64,000 nt of DNA from UBA5189 sp040389445 (GCA_040389445.1 JAZJZX010000013.1:1-64000); one strand, 5' to 3'; positions 41,537 to 51,101 are shown, counted from the first letter of the stretch. The notes: generated from the letters alone by a model not told the origin. Numbers and translations are program-made.

Positions 41537-43792
41537 GTGACCGCGTTCGAGCGGCTTGGTCGCTGGGCCGCCCACCGTCGCCGGTGGGTCGCCGCCGCCT
41601 GGCTGGCTCTCCTGATCGTGGCCGTCCCGCTGGCCCTCCAGACGAGCGGGGCCCTGCGCTCCGGCGGGTTCATCCGGCAGGACCTCGAATCGGCTCGCGC
41701 GAAGCAACTCCTGCGTGACGAGATCGGCGTGCCCGAGGCAGCGGTTGCCCTGGTCCTCCACTCCGACACGCTCCGCGCCGGCGATCCGGCGTTCGAAGCA
41801 GCCGCGCTCCAGGCGATCTCCGGCATCGCCGCCGCGCCGCACGTCCGGGGCATCGTTTCCCACGCGCTGGCAACCACCCAGGTGTCCGCGGACGGCCACA
41901 CGGCCTACGACCTGATCTACCTGGACCTGCCGGCCGACGATTCCCCCCTCGCGCTGCCCGGCATCCGCGCCGCCCTGGTCCAGCCGGCCGAACTCGAAGT
42001 GGGTCTCGCCGGAGGAGCCGCGTTCTACGGCGACGTCCAGGAAGTCTCCGAATCGGACCTTCGGCGAAGCGAGATCATCTCCCTGCCGCTGGCCGCCCTC
42101 GCCCTCCTGTTCGTGTTCGGTTCGGTGATCGCGGCCGCCCTTCCGCTTGCGGTCGGCGGAGCCGCCGTTGTCAGTGCGCTCGCGCTGATCTTTCTCGTCG
42201 CCGGCCTCACGCCGATGAGCATCTTCGTCCTCAACCTCGCGACCCTGCTGGGCCTCGGGCTGGGGGTCGACTATTCGCTCCTCATGACCAGCCGATTCCG
42301 CGAGGAGCTGGCCGCGCGCGGCGGCGGGCCCGAGGCGGTCCACGACGCCGTCGGCGCGACGATGGCCACCGCTGGTCGTGCCGTGTTCTTCTCGGGCCTG
42401 ACGGTCCTGCTCGGGCTCCTGGGCCTGATCCTGTTCGAGTTCATGATCCTCCGATCCGTCGGGGTCGCCGGCGCGATCGTCGTCGGGTTCGCGGTGCTGG
42501 CTGCCCTCACGCTCCTGCCGGCGCTCCTGGCAATCGCCGGGCACCGAATCGATTCCTTGCGCGTGCGGCCGATCGGCACCTCGACGGGCACGAACGGCCC
42601 GTGGGCTCGGCTGGCCAACCGGGTGATGGACCGTCCGGTTCGCGTGCTCCTGCCGACGCTGGGCCTCCTCCTGCTGCTCGGAGTGCCGTTCCTCCACGTT
42701 CGCTTCAACGCTCCGGATGCGTCGATCCTTCCCGCCGGCGTGCCGTCGCGGATCGCCTTCGATCAACTCACGGATGCGTTCGGACCCGGTCCGTTCGCAC
42801 CGATCGTGCTGGCCGTGCGGACCGACGGGCCGGTCACGAGTCCGGCGAATCTCGCCCGGGTGTTTGCCTACACCCGAGCTCTGGCCGCCGACGCACGGAT
42901 CGTGCGGATCGACAGCCTGGTCGACCTCGATCCCCGACTGACGCTGGCGCAATACCAGCTCATGTATGCCACGCCGGCGGGGCCGCCGGATCGGTTCGTC
43001 CAGGAGGCACTGGCGGCCTCGACGCGGGGGACCCTCACGGCCATCACGATCACGACTCCGTTCGGCCCCAATGAACAGCCCGGGCGCGATCTGGTCCGGG
43101 ATCTTCGATCCGGGATCGGGGCCCTGGGTCCGCCGGGCGGGCTCACGGTGCTGGTGGGCGGGGGCGCCGCCGACGTCGAGGATGTCGTCTCGGGCGTCGC
43201 CGCCGACTTCCCGCGGACGGCGCTCTTCATCCTCGTGACGACGTATCTCGTCCTGTTCCTGCTCCTCCGTTCCGTGCTCCTCCCGCTCAAGGCGCTCGTC
43301 ATGAACACGCTCTCGATCGCGGCGTCGTTCGGGGCCCTCGTCTGGATCTTCCAGGACGGCAACCTTTCGGCGCTCCTGGGCACGCAGCCGCTCGGATTCG
43401 TCGAGACGACGCAGCCGGTGATCCTGTTCTGCGTGCTCTTCGGGCTATCCATGGACTACGAGGTGTTCCTGTTGACGCGGATGCGGGAGACCTGGGATCG
43501 GACCGGAGACAATCGCGCGGCGGTGGCGCACGGGCTGGAGCGAAGCGGACGCATCGTGACCTCGGCGGCCCTGATCGTGGTGCTGGTGGCGAGTTCCTTC
43601 GCGTTCGCCGACATCGTCCTGATCAAGGCGCTGGGCCTGGGCATCGCGATCGCCGTGGCCCTGGACGCGACGATCGTCCGGGCCCTGCTGGTGCCGGCGA
43701 CGATGCGCCTGCTCGGCCGCTGGAACTGGTGGCTGCCCGAGGCCCTGGCGAGACGCCTCCCGGACATCGCGGAGCGGGAGCCGGCGGCATGA
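41537..43792 (+). CDS. MMPL/RND-type transporter
   Basis: A 751-residue inner-membrane protein of the MMPL branch of the RND superfamily (YdfJ/MmpL-like). Two halves each have one segment, an extracytoplasmic domain and five segments; the proton-relay region is seen in GLGLGVDYSLLMTSRFREEL near residue 240 and its counterpart LFGLSMDYEVFLLTRMRETW near 640. Such proteins export lipids or hydrophobic compounds with proton influx. GTG 41537 begins a normal positive N-terminus. Its stop overlaps the lipoprotein gene start (ATGA), which suggests a joint envelope function. Confidence 0.85.
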   Translation: MTAFERLGRWAAHRRRWVAAAWLALLIVAVPLALQTSGALRSGGFIRQDLESARAKQLLRDEIGVPEAAVALVLHSDTLRAGDPAFEAAALQAISGIAAAPHVRGIVSHALATTQVSADGHTAYDLIYLDLPADDSPLALPGIRAALVQPAELEVGLAGGAAFYGDVQEVSESDLRRSEIISLPLAALALLFVFGSVIAAALPLAVGGAAVVSALALIFLVAGLTPMSIFVLNLATLLGLGLGVDYSLLMTSRFREELAARGGGPEAVHDAVGATMATAGRAVFFSGLTVLLGLLGLILFEFMILRSVGVAGAIVVGFAVLAALTLLPALLAIAGHRIDSLRVRPIGTSTGTNGPWARLANRVMDRPVRVLLPTLGLLLLLGVPFLHVRFNAPDASILPAGVPSRIAFDQLTDAFGPGPFAPIVLAVRTDGPVTSPANLARVFAYTRALAADARIVRIDSLVDLDPRLTLAQYQLMYATPAGPPDRFVQEALAASTRGTLTAITITTPFGPNEQPGRDLVRDLRSGIGALGPPGGLTVLVGGGAADVEDVVSGVAADFPRTALFILVTTYLVLFLLLRSVLLPLKALVMNTLSIAASFGALVWIFQDGNLSALLGTQPLGFVETTQPVILFCVLFGLSMDYEVFLLTRMRETWDRTGDNRAAVAHGLERSGRIVTSAALIVVLVASSFAFADIVLIKALGLGIAIAVALDATIVRALLVPATMRLLGRWNWWLPEALARRLPDIAEREPAA

Positions 43793-44970
43793 GGAGGCCG
43801 CTGCTCACCCTGTCGCTGATCGCAGCCCTCGCGACGGGCTGCTCCGGTCCGATCCTGGCCAACGCGCCGGCACCACGGGCGGTCGTGCCCACGGCGCGCC
43901 CGACCCCCATCGCGGCCCCGGATCCCCAGCCCATCGTCTTTCCACGGGACAGCGGCCCGCATGATCGCCTGACCGAGTGGTGGTACTACACGGGCCACCT
44001 CCGCGACGCCGCCGGCGGCCGCTGGGGCTTCGAGTTCGTCATCTTCCGCGCGGAGCGGGGTGGCTTTCCGGTCACCTGGGCATCCCACCTCGCGATCACG
44101 GACGAGGTCGCCGGCTCGTTCCGGTACGACCAGCGGACGGAGATCGGGCCACAGGTCGACCAGTCGGCCCAGGCCGGGCCGCTGCGGCTGGTGATCGGTG
44201 ACCCGGCCGCGCCAGCGACGACCGCGACGTTCCCCACCGCGTTCCCCACCGCGGCCCCGAGCGGCGGGCCGATGTCGACGACGTGGTTGATGGCCGGTGA
44301 GGCGGAGCGGCTCGTCGCGGCGACCGATGGTGGCCGGTTGGGCATCGACCTCACGCTCAACGTGGTCCCCGGCGTCCCGCCGGTGCTGCACAACGGGAAC
44401 GGCTGGGTCGATTTCGGGCCGGCCGGCGGCTCGTATTACTACTCGCGCCCCCGGGTCCCGCTGAGCGGCACGCTCCTGGTGGACGGGACGGCCCGGCCCG
44501 TCGAGGGCACCGCCTGGTTCGATCACCAGTGGGGGAACTTCATCTCGGTCGGCGGGGGCGGCTGGGACTGGTTCGCCGTCAACCTGGACGACGGCACCGA
44601 CCTCACGATCTCCCTCGTCCGCGCCGCCGACGGGTCGATGCCGCTGGTCTACGGGACACTCGCCGACGCGTTCGGAGCCACGAGAAATCTCGATCGGACC
44701 GATTTCGAGGTCACCGCCGATGCCGGCCGAACCTGGACGAGCCCGGCGACCGGGGCAACGTACCCGGCCGGCTGGACGATACGCATTCCGGGCGACGGCC
44801 TCGAGATCCGGCTCGCGCCGACCGTGGCCGACCAGGAACTCGACACCCGGGCGACGACCGGGGTCGTCTACTGGGAAGGGTCGCAGATCGTGTCGGCGAC
44901 CCGCGACGGGGTGGCGGTCGGCGGCGAGGCGTACGTCGAGCTGACGGGGTACGCGCCGACCGCACCGTAG
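43789..44970 (+). CDS. CrtC/AttH-like lipocalin-fold lipoprotein
   Basis: A 393-residue lipoprotein (lipobox ATGC, Cys18) followed by a Pro/Ala linker and a double lipocalin-like domain of the CrtC/AttH type. Family signatures are LTEWWYYTGHL near residue 62 and TAWFDHQWGNF near 245, where the acidic and His residues sit in the carotenoid-hydratase family. Many homologues are not carotenoid enzymes but partners of lipid-handling transporters. Overlap with the MMPL gene favours that view. It contains a small duplicated TFPTAFPTA segment. Confidence 0.8.
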   Translation: MRRPLLTLSLIAALATGCSGPILANAPAPRAVVPTARPTPIAAPDPQPIVFPRDSGPHDRLTEWWYYTGHLRDAAGGRWGFEFVIFRAERGGFPVTWASHLAITDEVAGSFRYDQRTEIGPQVDQSAQAGPLRLVIGDPAAPATTATFPTAFPTAAPSGGPMSTTWLMAGEAERLVAATDGGRLGIDLTLNVVPGVPPVLHNGNGWVDFGPAGGSYYYSRPRVPLSGTLLVDGTARPVEGTAWFDHQWGNFISVGGGGWDWFAVNLDDGTDLTISLVRAADGSMPLVYGTLADAFGATRNLDRTDFEVTADAGRTWTSPATGATYPAGWTIRIPGDGLEIRLAPTVADQELDTRATTGVVYWEGSQIVSATRDGVAVGGEAYVELTGYAPTAP

Positions 44971-44984
44971 CGCCGCGCCCGGCG

Positions 44985-45110
44985 CCACCGCAGCGCGGGT
45001 CCGGGGGGCGCCGCAGCGCGGGCTCGGCGGCGCGGCGGCGCGGGCCCGGCGGCACCGCAGCGCGGCCGGGGGCACCGCAGCGCGGCCCGGGGGCACCGCA
45101 GTGCGGCCCC
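44985..45110. repeat. GC-rich imperfect tandem repeat
   Basis: Units of about 21 bases around ggcaccgcagcgcggcccggg repeat five or six times between the lipoprotein gene and the Rrf2 gene. No spacers and no gene. Confidence 0.75.
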
Positions 45111-45175
45111 ACAGGAGGCGAGCCCCGGGCCATTCGGCCCTTTCAGAGCGCTGCTGACGGACGCAGGATCCGGTC

Positions 45176-45685
45176 ATGCGCATCACGTTGACCCGTCGGG
45201 GCGATTACGCCGTTCGTGCCGCGCTTGCGCTCGTCACGCTCGACGACGGTCATCCGGTGAGCGCGCGCCGGATCGCGGAACGGATGGGCATCCCACCCCG
45301 ATTCCTCGCCCACGTCCTGACAGACCTCGTCCGGGCAGGAATCGCGATCGGGACCGCCGGTCGTTCGGGCGGTTATCGACTGGCCATACCCGCCTCGGAG
45401 ATTGATCTTCTGCGGGTGGTCGATGCCGTTGAAGATCACGGGGACCTCCCGCGCTGCGTGATCCGTGGCGGGCAGTGCCGGACCGACGGGACCTGTGAGG
45501 TGCACGTGGCGTTCGAGGCGGCGAACGCCGCCCTGCGACACGAGCTGGCCGCCGCAAACCTCGCCGAGCTTGCCCGCGCCGACCGCGTCCCGGTCCGAGC
45601 GGACGATCTGGGTCGGGACGTCAGGACCGCATTGACGGGCCGAACGGCCCATCCGGTCGGCCCGCCCCGTCCGCGATATTCGTAG
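45176..45685 (+). CDS. Rrf2-family Fe-S transcription regulator (NsrR-like)
   Basis: A 169-residue Rrf2 regulator. The winged helix-turn-helix occupies residues 1-75 (RRIAERMGIPPRFLAHVL as recognition region). Three cysteines, Cys94, Cys101 and Cys107, form the cluster-binding loop with spacing Cys-x6-Cys-x5-Cys, close to NsrR and IscR. Location directly before a nitrite reductase gene favours nitric-oxide sensing. The C-terminal 35 residues are a Pro/Arg-rich tail. Confidence 0.85.
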   Translation: MRITLTRRGDYAVRAALALVTLDDGHPVSARRIAERMGIPPRFLAHVLTDLVRAGIAIGTAGRSGGYRLAIPASEIDLLRVVDAVEDHGDLPRCVIRGGQCRTDGTCEVHVAFEAANAALRHELAAANLAELARADRVPVRADDLGRDVRTALTGRTAHPVGPPRPRYS

Positions 45686-45761
45686 TGCCTCGGTATGTGT
45701 TTGCCGGCCCGCCCGGCGCCCGCGGCGAATCAGGTTCAAGGACGACCCAGGAGTGACACCC

Positions 45762-47141
45762 ATGCAGCGATCACGATTCATCGGGGTCCTCGCGGTGACC
45801 GCGCTGGTCGCGGCCGCGTGCGCGCCCGCAGGCCAGATGCCCAAGTGGACGTACACGCCGGGCGGAGCCAATGGGGCCGGGACCTCACCCGCGCCCAGCG
45901 GCGGGCAGACCGGCGCAGGCGAGGTGCTCGGAACCCTGGAGGTCACGTCGGTCGACCTCGGCTTCGAGCCCAAGGACCTGAAGGTGGACAAGCCGGGTCG
46001 CTATGAGATCAAGCTCACCAACAAGGGAGCCATTCCGCACGATGTGACCTTCCCCGACGGCACCACGACGGGACTGGCGAAGACCGGCGAGACGGTCGCG
46101 GTCACCGTGGACGTCCCCGCCTCCGGGACGACGTTCATCTGCTCGGTGCCGGGCCATGCGGACGCCGGCATGAAGAGCTCGATCACGGTCGCGGGCGGCA
46201 CGGCCGGCGGCGGCGGCGAAGGCGGCGGGGCACCGGCGACGACCGTCGAGGCCGATCCCAATGCCCCGGCCTACATCCTGAATCCGGCGGCGGCGCCGGC
46301 TCTCCTGCCGGGCGTGACCCACGACATCGACATCAACATCGAGGAAAAGGCGATGACGGTGGCGGACGGGTTCGTGCAGAAGGTCTGGACGTTCGGCGGG
46401 ACCGTCCCGGGCCCGGTCATTCGGGTCAAGGTCGGCGATACGGTCCGGATCACCCTGAAGAACCCCACCACGAGCGTCGTTCCGCATTCCATCGACTTCC
46501 ACTCCAGCCAGGTTGCCTGGAACGACGAGATGACCTCCATCAACCCCGGCGAGCAGAAGGTGTACGAGTGGCGCGCCGACTACGCCGGCGTGTGGATGTA
46601 CCACTGCGGCACTGCGCCGGCCCTGCACCACATCGCCAACGGCATGTTCGGCATGGTGATCGTGGAGCCGAAGGAGGGGCTGCCACCGGTCGACGCCGAG
46701 TTCACCGTGGTCCAGAGCGAGTGGTACCTGGGTCCGCAGGGTGAGCCGGCGTCGCTGGCCAAGGCGGCCGCCGCTGCCCCGGCCCCGGACTTCGTCGTCT
46801 TCAACGGCATCGCCAACCAGTACAAGGACAACCCGATCAAGGTGGCCACCGGCGCTCGCGTGCGGGTCTTCGTGCTGAACGCAGGCCCGAGCATTGACAG
46901 CTCGTTCCACGTGGTGGGGACGATCTTCAGCTCGGTGATCAAGGAAGGGATTCAGCTCCTGCCGGGCAACCCCGGCAACTGGGGCGCCCAGGCCATGGAC
47001 CTCTCCCCGGCGCAGGGAGGGATCGTCGAGTTCGTGATGCCCGAGGACGGGCTCTACCCGATGGTCACCCACGCCTTCAACTTCGTCGGACGCGGCGCGC
47101 TCGGCCTCTTCCAGGCCGGCGACGGCGACCCGCTGAACTGA
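45762..47141 (+). CDS. nirK: Copper nitrite reductase with N-terminal cupredoxin domain
   Basis: A 459-residue three-domain NirK that reduces nitrite to nitric oxide outside the cytoplasmic membrane. The signal ends in a lipobox-like AAAC (Cys20). An extra cupredoxin domain (about 55-145) has a full type-1 copper set: His93, Cys127, His132, Met137. The NirK core has type-1 ligands His242, Cys282, His290, Met295, type-2 His247, His281, His437, and catalytic Asp245 and His383. The N-terminal copper probably passes electrons directly, replacing a separate azurin. CAGGAG precedes ATG 45762. Confidence 0.93.
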   Translation: MQRSRFIGVLAVTALVAAACAPAGQMPKWTYTPGGANGAGTSPAPSGGQTGAGEVLGTLEVTSVDLGFEPKDLKVDKPGRYEIKLTNKGAIPHDVTFPDGTTTGLAKTGETVAVTVDVPASGTTFICSVPGHADAGMKSSITVAGGTAGGGGEGGGAPATTVEADPNAPAYILNPAAAPALLPGVTHDIDINIEEKAMTVADGFVQKVWTFGGTVPGPVIRVKVGDTVRITLKNPTTSVVPHSIDFHSSQVAWNDEMTSINPGEQKVYEWRADYAGVWMYHCGTAPALHHIANGMFGMVIVEPKEGLPPVDAEFTVVQSEWYLGPQGEPASLAKAAAAAPAPDFVVFNGIANQYKDNPIKVATGARVRVFVLNAGPSIDSSFHVVGTIFSSVIKEGIQLLPGNPGNWGAQAMDLSPAQGGIVEFVMPEDGLYPMVTHAFNFVGRGALGLFQAGDGDPLN

Positions 47142-47151
47142 CACTCGAGGC

Positions 47152-47184
47152 GGCTCCCGGCTCCGCCGATGCGGGTCGGGAGCC
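47152..47184 (+). terminator. Hairpin after nirK
   Basis: ggctcccg (47152-47159) pairs with cgggagcc (47177-47184), eleven bases after the nirK stop. There is no U-tract. It may limit read-through into the next membrane-protein gene. Confidence 0.5.
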
Positions 47185-47302
47185 AGCACTTCGCCCGCTG
47201 TCGACCAGGCTAGGTGTCGCGCTGCCTGTCCTCGGCCAATCCGGAGGTCGCGGCCCCGGAATCTCCCGTTCGGCCGACCGCCGGATCGCGTTCGGCGGGC
47301 TG

Positions 47303-48604
47303 GTGGTGTCGGCGGTCTACCTCGCCCTCGCGATCGCTTCGCTGCTGCTCCCGCCTGCGGCCCGTCTCGGTCCCTGGCTGCCGGCGCACCTCGCCCTCGC
47401 CGGCGCGGCAACCACGGCCATTGCCGCGGTCCTGCCGTTCTTCTCGGCCGCCCTCGTGGCCGGCCGGCCGGCGCGGCCGGCGATCCGGGTCGCCGGAATC
47501 GCCCTCGTCGCAGCTGGCGCCGTCGGCGTCATGGCGGTGTACGGCCTCGCCCGCGGGCAGGCCGTCACGGCGGCCCTTGCCGGCGGAGCCTTCCTCGCCG
47601 GGCTCGGGCTCGTCGCCGTGGCCGCCTTCCTGCCACTCCGCGGAGCCCTCGCCCCAAGGTACCCGCTGGTCCAGCGTGCCTATGCCTTCGCCCTCGCCAA
47701 CGTCACCGTGGGAGGCACCATCGCGACCCTGCTCATCGGTGGAAACCCAGACGTGAGCGGCGCGTGGGCGACCCTCAAACCCGCCCATGCGTGGCTGAAC
47801 CTCATCGGCTTTGCCGGGCTGGTTGTGGTGGCCTCGCTCGTTCATCTCGCGCCGACCGTCGCGGGCACGCGAATCCGGCCTCGCCGCTCATCGCGGATCG
47901 CGATCATCGGCATCGCCGTCGGGGCGCCCCTCGTCGCCGCCGGGTACGGGACGGCTTCGGATCTCCTCGCGCGGGCCGGGGCCCTGGCCGTCCTTGGCGG
48001 CGCGATCGGCGTCGCCGTCCACGGCTGGGTGGTGACACTCGACGGCGACCGCGGACGGTGGACGACGGATCTCGGCTGGCATCGCCTGACGGCATCCGCG
48101 CTCGCCGGGGGCCAGGTGTGGCTCGGGCTCGGGCTTGCCGTGGCCGCCGGGCGCGTCCTGTGGCTTGGCGCCGATCCGGCCGCATGGAGCCTGACGCTTC
48201 TGGTGGGCCCGCTCGTGATCGGTGGGGTCGTCCAGATCCTCATCGGCGCGATGACCCACCTCCTCCCGGCCATCGGCCCCGGAGATCCACTTCGCCACAT
48301 GGCGCAGCGGAAGATTCTCGGCCGGCTTGCGACGGTACGGATCGTTGGGCTCAACGCGGGAGCCGCGCTCGTGACGATCGGGTTCGGACCGGCAGCCGGG
48401 CGCTGGTCGTCGGTCGGGAGCGGGCAGGACGCGGCGTTCGACGGCAGCCTGGTGGGACTCGGGCTGGCGGCCGCGGCGATCGCCCTCGGCGCATCGCTCG
48501 CCCTGCTCCTGATCGCCGCGCGGCGGCCCGGCACCACGGCACCGGCGCTGTACGGAGATCGTCAGCCGTGGAGTCGGCAGGGCGGACCGGGAGCCGGCGG
48601 CTAG
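47303..48604 (+). CDS. Polytopic membrane protein downstream of nirK
   Basis: A 433-residue protein with about twelve membrane segments and several membrane His residues (KPAHAWLNLIGFAGLVVVAS, LVHLAPTVAG, AMTHLLPAIG), a pattern seen in NnrS-like and cytochrome-oxidase-subunit-I-like proteins linked to denitrification. The placement behind nirK fits such a role, by inference. GTG 47303 starts directly inside the first membrane segment. The frame upstream stays open (RSADRRIAFGGL) without a usual start codon, so the real N-terminus may lie further 5'. Confidence 0.72.
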   Translation: MVSAVYLALAIASLLLPPAARLGPWLPAHLALAGAATTAIAAVLPFFSAALVAGRPARPAIRVAGIALVAAGAVGVMAVYGLARGQAVTAALAGGAFLAGLGLVAVAAFLPLRGALAPRYPLVQRAYAFALANVTVGGTIATLLIGGNPDVSGAWATLKPAHAWLNLIGFAGLVVVASLVHLAPTVAGTRIRPRRSSRIAIIGIAVGAPLVAAGYGTASDLLARAGALAVLGGAIGVAVHGWVVTLDGDRGRWTTDLGWHRLTASALAGGQVWLGLGLAVAAGRVLWLGADPAAWSLTLLVGPLVIGGVVQILIGAMTHLLPAIGPGDPLRHMAQRKILGRLATVRIVGLNAGAALVTIGFGPAAGRWSSVGSGQDAAFDGSLVGLGLAAAAIALGASLALLLIAARRPGTTAPALYGDRQPWSRQGGPGAGG

Positions 48605-49104
48605 CCCGTGTCGGCGGCGATGCCCGGGTCGACGGCGATGCCCGCGTCGGCAGCCGAGCGGGTCTGTCGCAGCCAGACGATGAGCGCCACCACGAACCGC
48701 AGGATCAGGCTGAGACCGTAGCTCGTGCACCACACGCAGACGGCCCGGATGACGGCGATCTGGATGTACAGGAAGTAGATCTCGAAGATCACGCCGCCGA
48801 GGGACAGGCCGTAATGGAGGAGCAGGAGGCCGCGGAAGTTCGTTCGCCACCAGGCAAGCGCGAGCGTCAGGAGGGTCAGCGAGAGGGCCACGCCGTAGAC
48901 GGCCACCGGGACGCCCCCGATCCGGCTGTACTCGCTCTGGGCGACGGTTTCGCACCCCTTGAGGGGCCCGCAGACCGGTACCCCGCCTCCAAGTTCAACG
49001 ACGGACAGGTAGGCGGCAATCGCGAGGCCGATGACATCGAGGATCGCGAGGATCAGCCCGGGATGGATCCCCAGGATCGGACGGACGACTTCTCGGCGAA
49101 GCAT
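48601..49104 (-). CDS. VKOR-family thiol oxidoreductase
   Basis: A 167-residue membrane protein of the vitamin K epoxide reductase family with four or five segments. The loop cysteines Cys45 and Cys51 and the quinone-side pair Cys123-Cys126 (AVCVWC) form the expected relay. Bacterial VKOR reoxidises DsbA-like proteins, doing the job of DsbB. It starts two bases after the DsbA-like gene stop, a direct partnership. The tail carries a small DPGIAAD-type repeat. Its stop overlaps the end of the convergent membrane-protein gene. Confidence 0.88.
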   Translation of the reverse strand: MLRREVVRPILGIHPGLILAILDVIGLAIAAYLSVVELGGGVPVCGPLKGCETVAQSEYSRIGGVPVAVYGVALSLTLLTLALAWWRTNFRGLLLLHYGLSLGGVIFEIYFLYIQIAVIRAVCVWCTSYGLSLILRFVVALIVWLRQTRSAADAGIAVDPGIAADTG

Positions 49105-49106
49105 GC

Positions 49107-49922
49107 TCAGGGAGCGGCGGAGGCGGTCGGCGATGCCGCCGCTGCGAGTTCCTGGATCCTTGCGATCAGGGCGGCCGGATCGGGCAGACCGGGCACCGGC
49201 GTCCCGCCGTTGAGGACCAGCGTCGGCGTCGAGTTGAACCCGGCGCGCAGGGCAGCCGCGGATTCGGTCCGGAGCGCATTGCGCACCGTGTCATCCGCCA
49301 TGCAGGCATCCCAGGCGGTACGGTCAACCCCGGCCCGGTTCGCAACCGCCGCGAGGTACTCCGGGCTGTGGTCGCCACGGTTCTCGGCACCCTGGTTCCA
49401 GAACACCAGATCGTGGAACTGCCAGTAGCGATCCTGGGCGGCCGCGCATCGCGCACCCGTGGCCAGCTCGAGTGACTCGTCGCGATCCCCGCTGCCGAGG
49501 ATGGCGATGTCGCGCGATTCGATGCGCAGGATGCCGGTGTCCACGAACAGCGTCTTGAGGGTCGGAAACTGGTCCCGGACGAAGCGCGCGCAGACCGGGC
49601 ACTGGAAGTCGGAGTACACCTCGAGGACCACCGGCGCGTCCGATCGACCGAGGGCCTCGCCGTCCACGATGTCCGCCGTGTAGCTGATGGTCGGGGCAAG
49701 CAGGTCGCCGCCGGTGTTCGTCGGCAGCGGTCGCTGATTGAGGAGGATCACGGCTCCGGCGACGAAGACGGCGCCGACCGTCACGAGGATCAGCGGGGAC
49801 CGCCAGAGCGGACGCCTCGAGCGGGAAGGCGCGATGTGCGGCCGTTCCTTCTGCGGGCGGTCGAGCCGCTCCTGGGTGCGGCGATCACGGCGGCTCAGGG
49901 GCGGCTGGGGTCGTTCTCTCAC
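49107..49922 (-). CDS. DsbA-like thioredoxin-fold protein, membrane-anchored
   Basis: A 271-residue protein with a basic cytosolic arm, one membrane anchor (about 42-61) and an external thioredoxin fold of DsbA type. The active site is CPVC (Cys108, Cys111) in EVYSDFQCPVCARF, and the cis-Pro loop is FNSTPTLVLNG. It should introduce disulfides into exported proteins, with the neighbouring VKOR as oxidant. GTG 49922 is used. The two-Cys secreted protein at 27.6 kb is one possible client. Confidence 0.88.
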   Translation of the reverse strand: MRERPQPPLSRRDRRTQERLDRPQKERPHIAPSRSRRPLWRSPLILVTVGAVFVAGAVILLNQRPLPTNTGGDLLAPTISYTADIVDGEALGRSDAPVVLEVYSDFQCPVCARFVRDQFPTLKTLFVDTGILRIESRDIAILGSGDRDESLELATGARCAAAQDRYWQFHDLVFWNQGAENRGDHSPEYLAAVANRAGVDRTAWDACMADDTVRNALRTESAAALRAGFNSTPTLVLNGGTPVPGLPDPAALIARIQELAAAASPTASAAP

Positions 49923-50166
49923 GCGCGGAACACCTCGGGCGGCGCAGCGGCAGCCGGCTGGTCGCCGACACGATCAGCATCCGGGCTGCGAGGCCGGCGC
50001 CACAGGGCCGAAGGGCCCGTCCACCCGGGCATCGTGTCATCCGTATGGAACGCATCGGCCTGAGTCAGGCGCCCGGCGCTTCGGCGGGTCGTGCCGGTCA
50101 GAGATCCAGGATCGGGCGCCGGTGCAATCCGGGCGTCAGGGCCATCTCGCCCGGGGAGTGCCCATG

Positions 50167-50985
50167 TCAGGCCGTGATGAATTCCCCGCCATCGACGCTG
50201 ATGATGTCGCCGTTGATGAAATCCGTCCCCTCGCCGGACAGCGTGACGATGGCGTTCGCCACGTCCTGGGGCGTCGTCATCCGCCCGGTGGGGTTGCGCT
50301 TCATCGTGAGGTCGATCATCTCCTGGGACTCGGGGATCTTGAGCAGCGCCGGCGTGATGGTCACCCCGGCCCGGATCGAATTCGCTGTGGCACCCGTGCC
50401 CTTGCGCGCCAGCTCCATCGCGAGCTGGCGGATGTGGCTCTCGAGGGCGGCCTTGGCCGACGAGACGACGCCATACGACGGCACCACCCGGCTCGAGCCC
50501 TCCGACGTCATCGCGTAGATCTTCGACCCCTTGCCCAGGAATCCGCGCCGGTACAGGTCCTGGACCCAGTAGACGAGGCTGTTGGCCATCACGTCCTGGG
50601 TCATCTCCATCTTCTTGCGATCGACGCCCTCCCTGGGGTCGTCGGTGATGAACGGGACGAGGCTGCCGAAGGCGAGCGAGTGCATGACCACGCGGACGTA
50701 CGGTTCGCGACCGGACGCGCGGGCCGTCGCGAACTGCGCGTCGAGGGCATCGAGGGCAGCGGCGCGCTTCTCGTCGTCGGCGGCGTTCATGTTGATGAAC
50801 AGGACCTCGCGGCCTTCCGCAGCGAGATCGGCCTTGAGCTCCTCGACGTGCTGGAGGGCAGCCCGGAAATCGAGGTGGATGCCGCAGATGTTGTAGCCGG
50901 CCTTCGCGAGGGCGCGGGACGTGGCCTCGCCCATGCCGGACGAGGCGCCGAGGATGAGCGCCCAGCGCTCGCGGGTGTCGGTCAT
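50167..50985 (-). CDS. SDR-family reductase, FabL/enoyl-ACP-reductase-like
   Basis: A 272-residue short-chain dehydrogenase. The nucleotide motif is ILGASSGMGEATSRALA near residue 11. The catalytic pair is spaced Tyr-x6-Lys (YGVVSSAKAALE), the spacing of FabI/FabL enoyl reductases, not the classical Tyr-x3-Lys. The C-terminus GDIISVDGGEFI is typical of SDR enzymes. ATG 50985 follows AGGAG. A role in fatty-acid elongation is likely but other enoyl substrates are possible. Confidence 0.8.
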   Translation of the reverse strand: MTDTRERWALILGASSGMGEATSRALAKAGYNICGIHLDFRAALQHVEELKADLAAEGREVLFINMNAADDEKRAAALDALDAQFATARASGREPYVRVVMHSLAFGSLVPFITDDPREGVDRKKMEMTQDVMANSLVYWVQDLYRRGFLGKGSKIYAMTSEGSSRVVPSYGVVSSAKAALESHIRQLAMELARKGTGATANSIRAGVTITPALLKIPESQEMIDLTMKRNPTGRMTTPQDVANAIVTLSGEGTDFINGDIISVDGGEFITA

Positions 50986-51101
50986 GGTGTCGATTCTCCT
51001 GGGATGCTGACGCCCGCCGAGTCTAACGCGCAGGTGGGCTTCGAGGTCGGGGTCAGGTGCAGGCATGCACGCGGATCGTCCCGCGACTTGCCATCTCCGC
51101 G

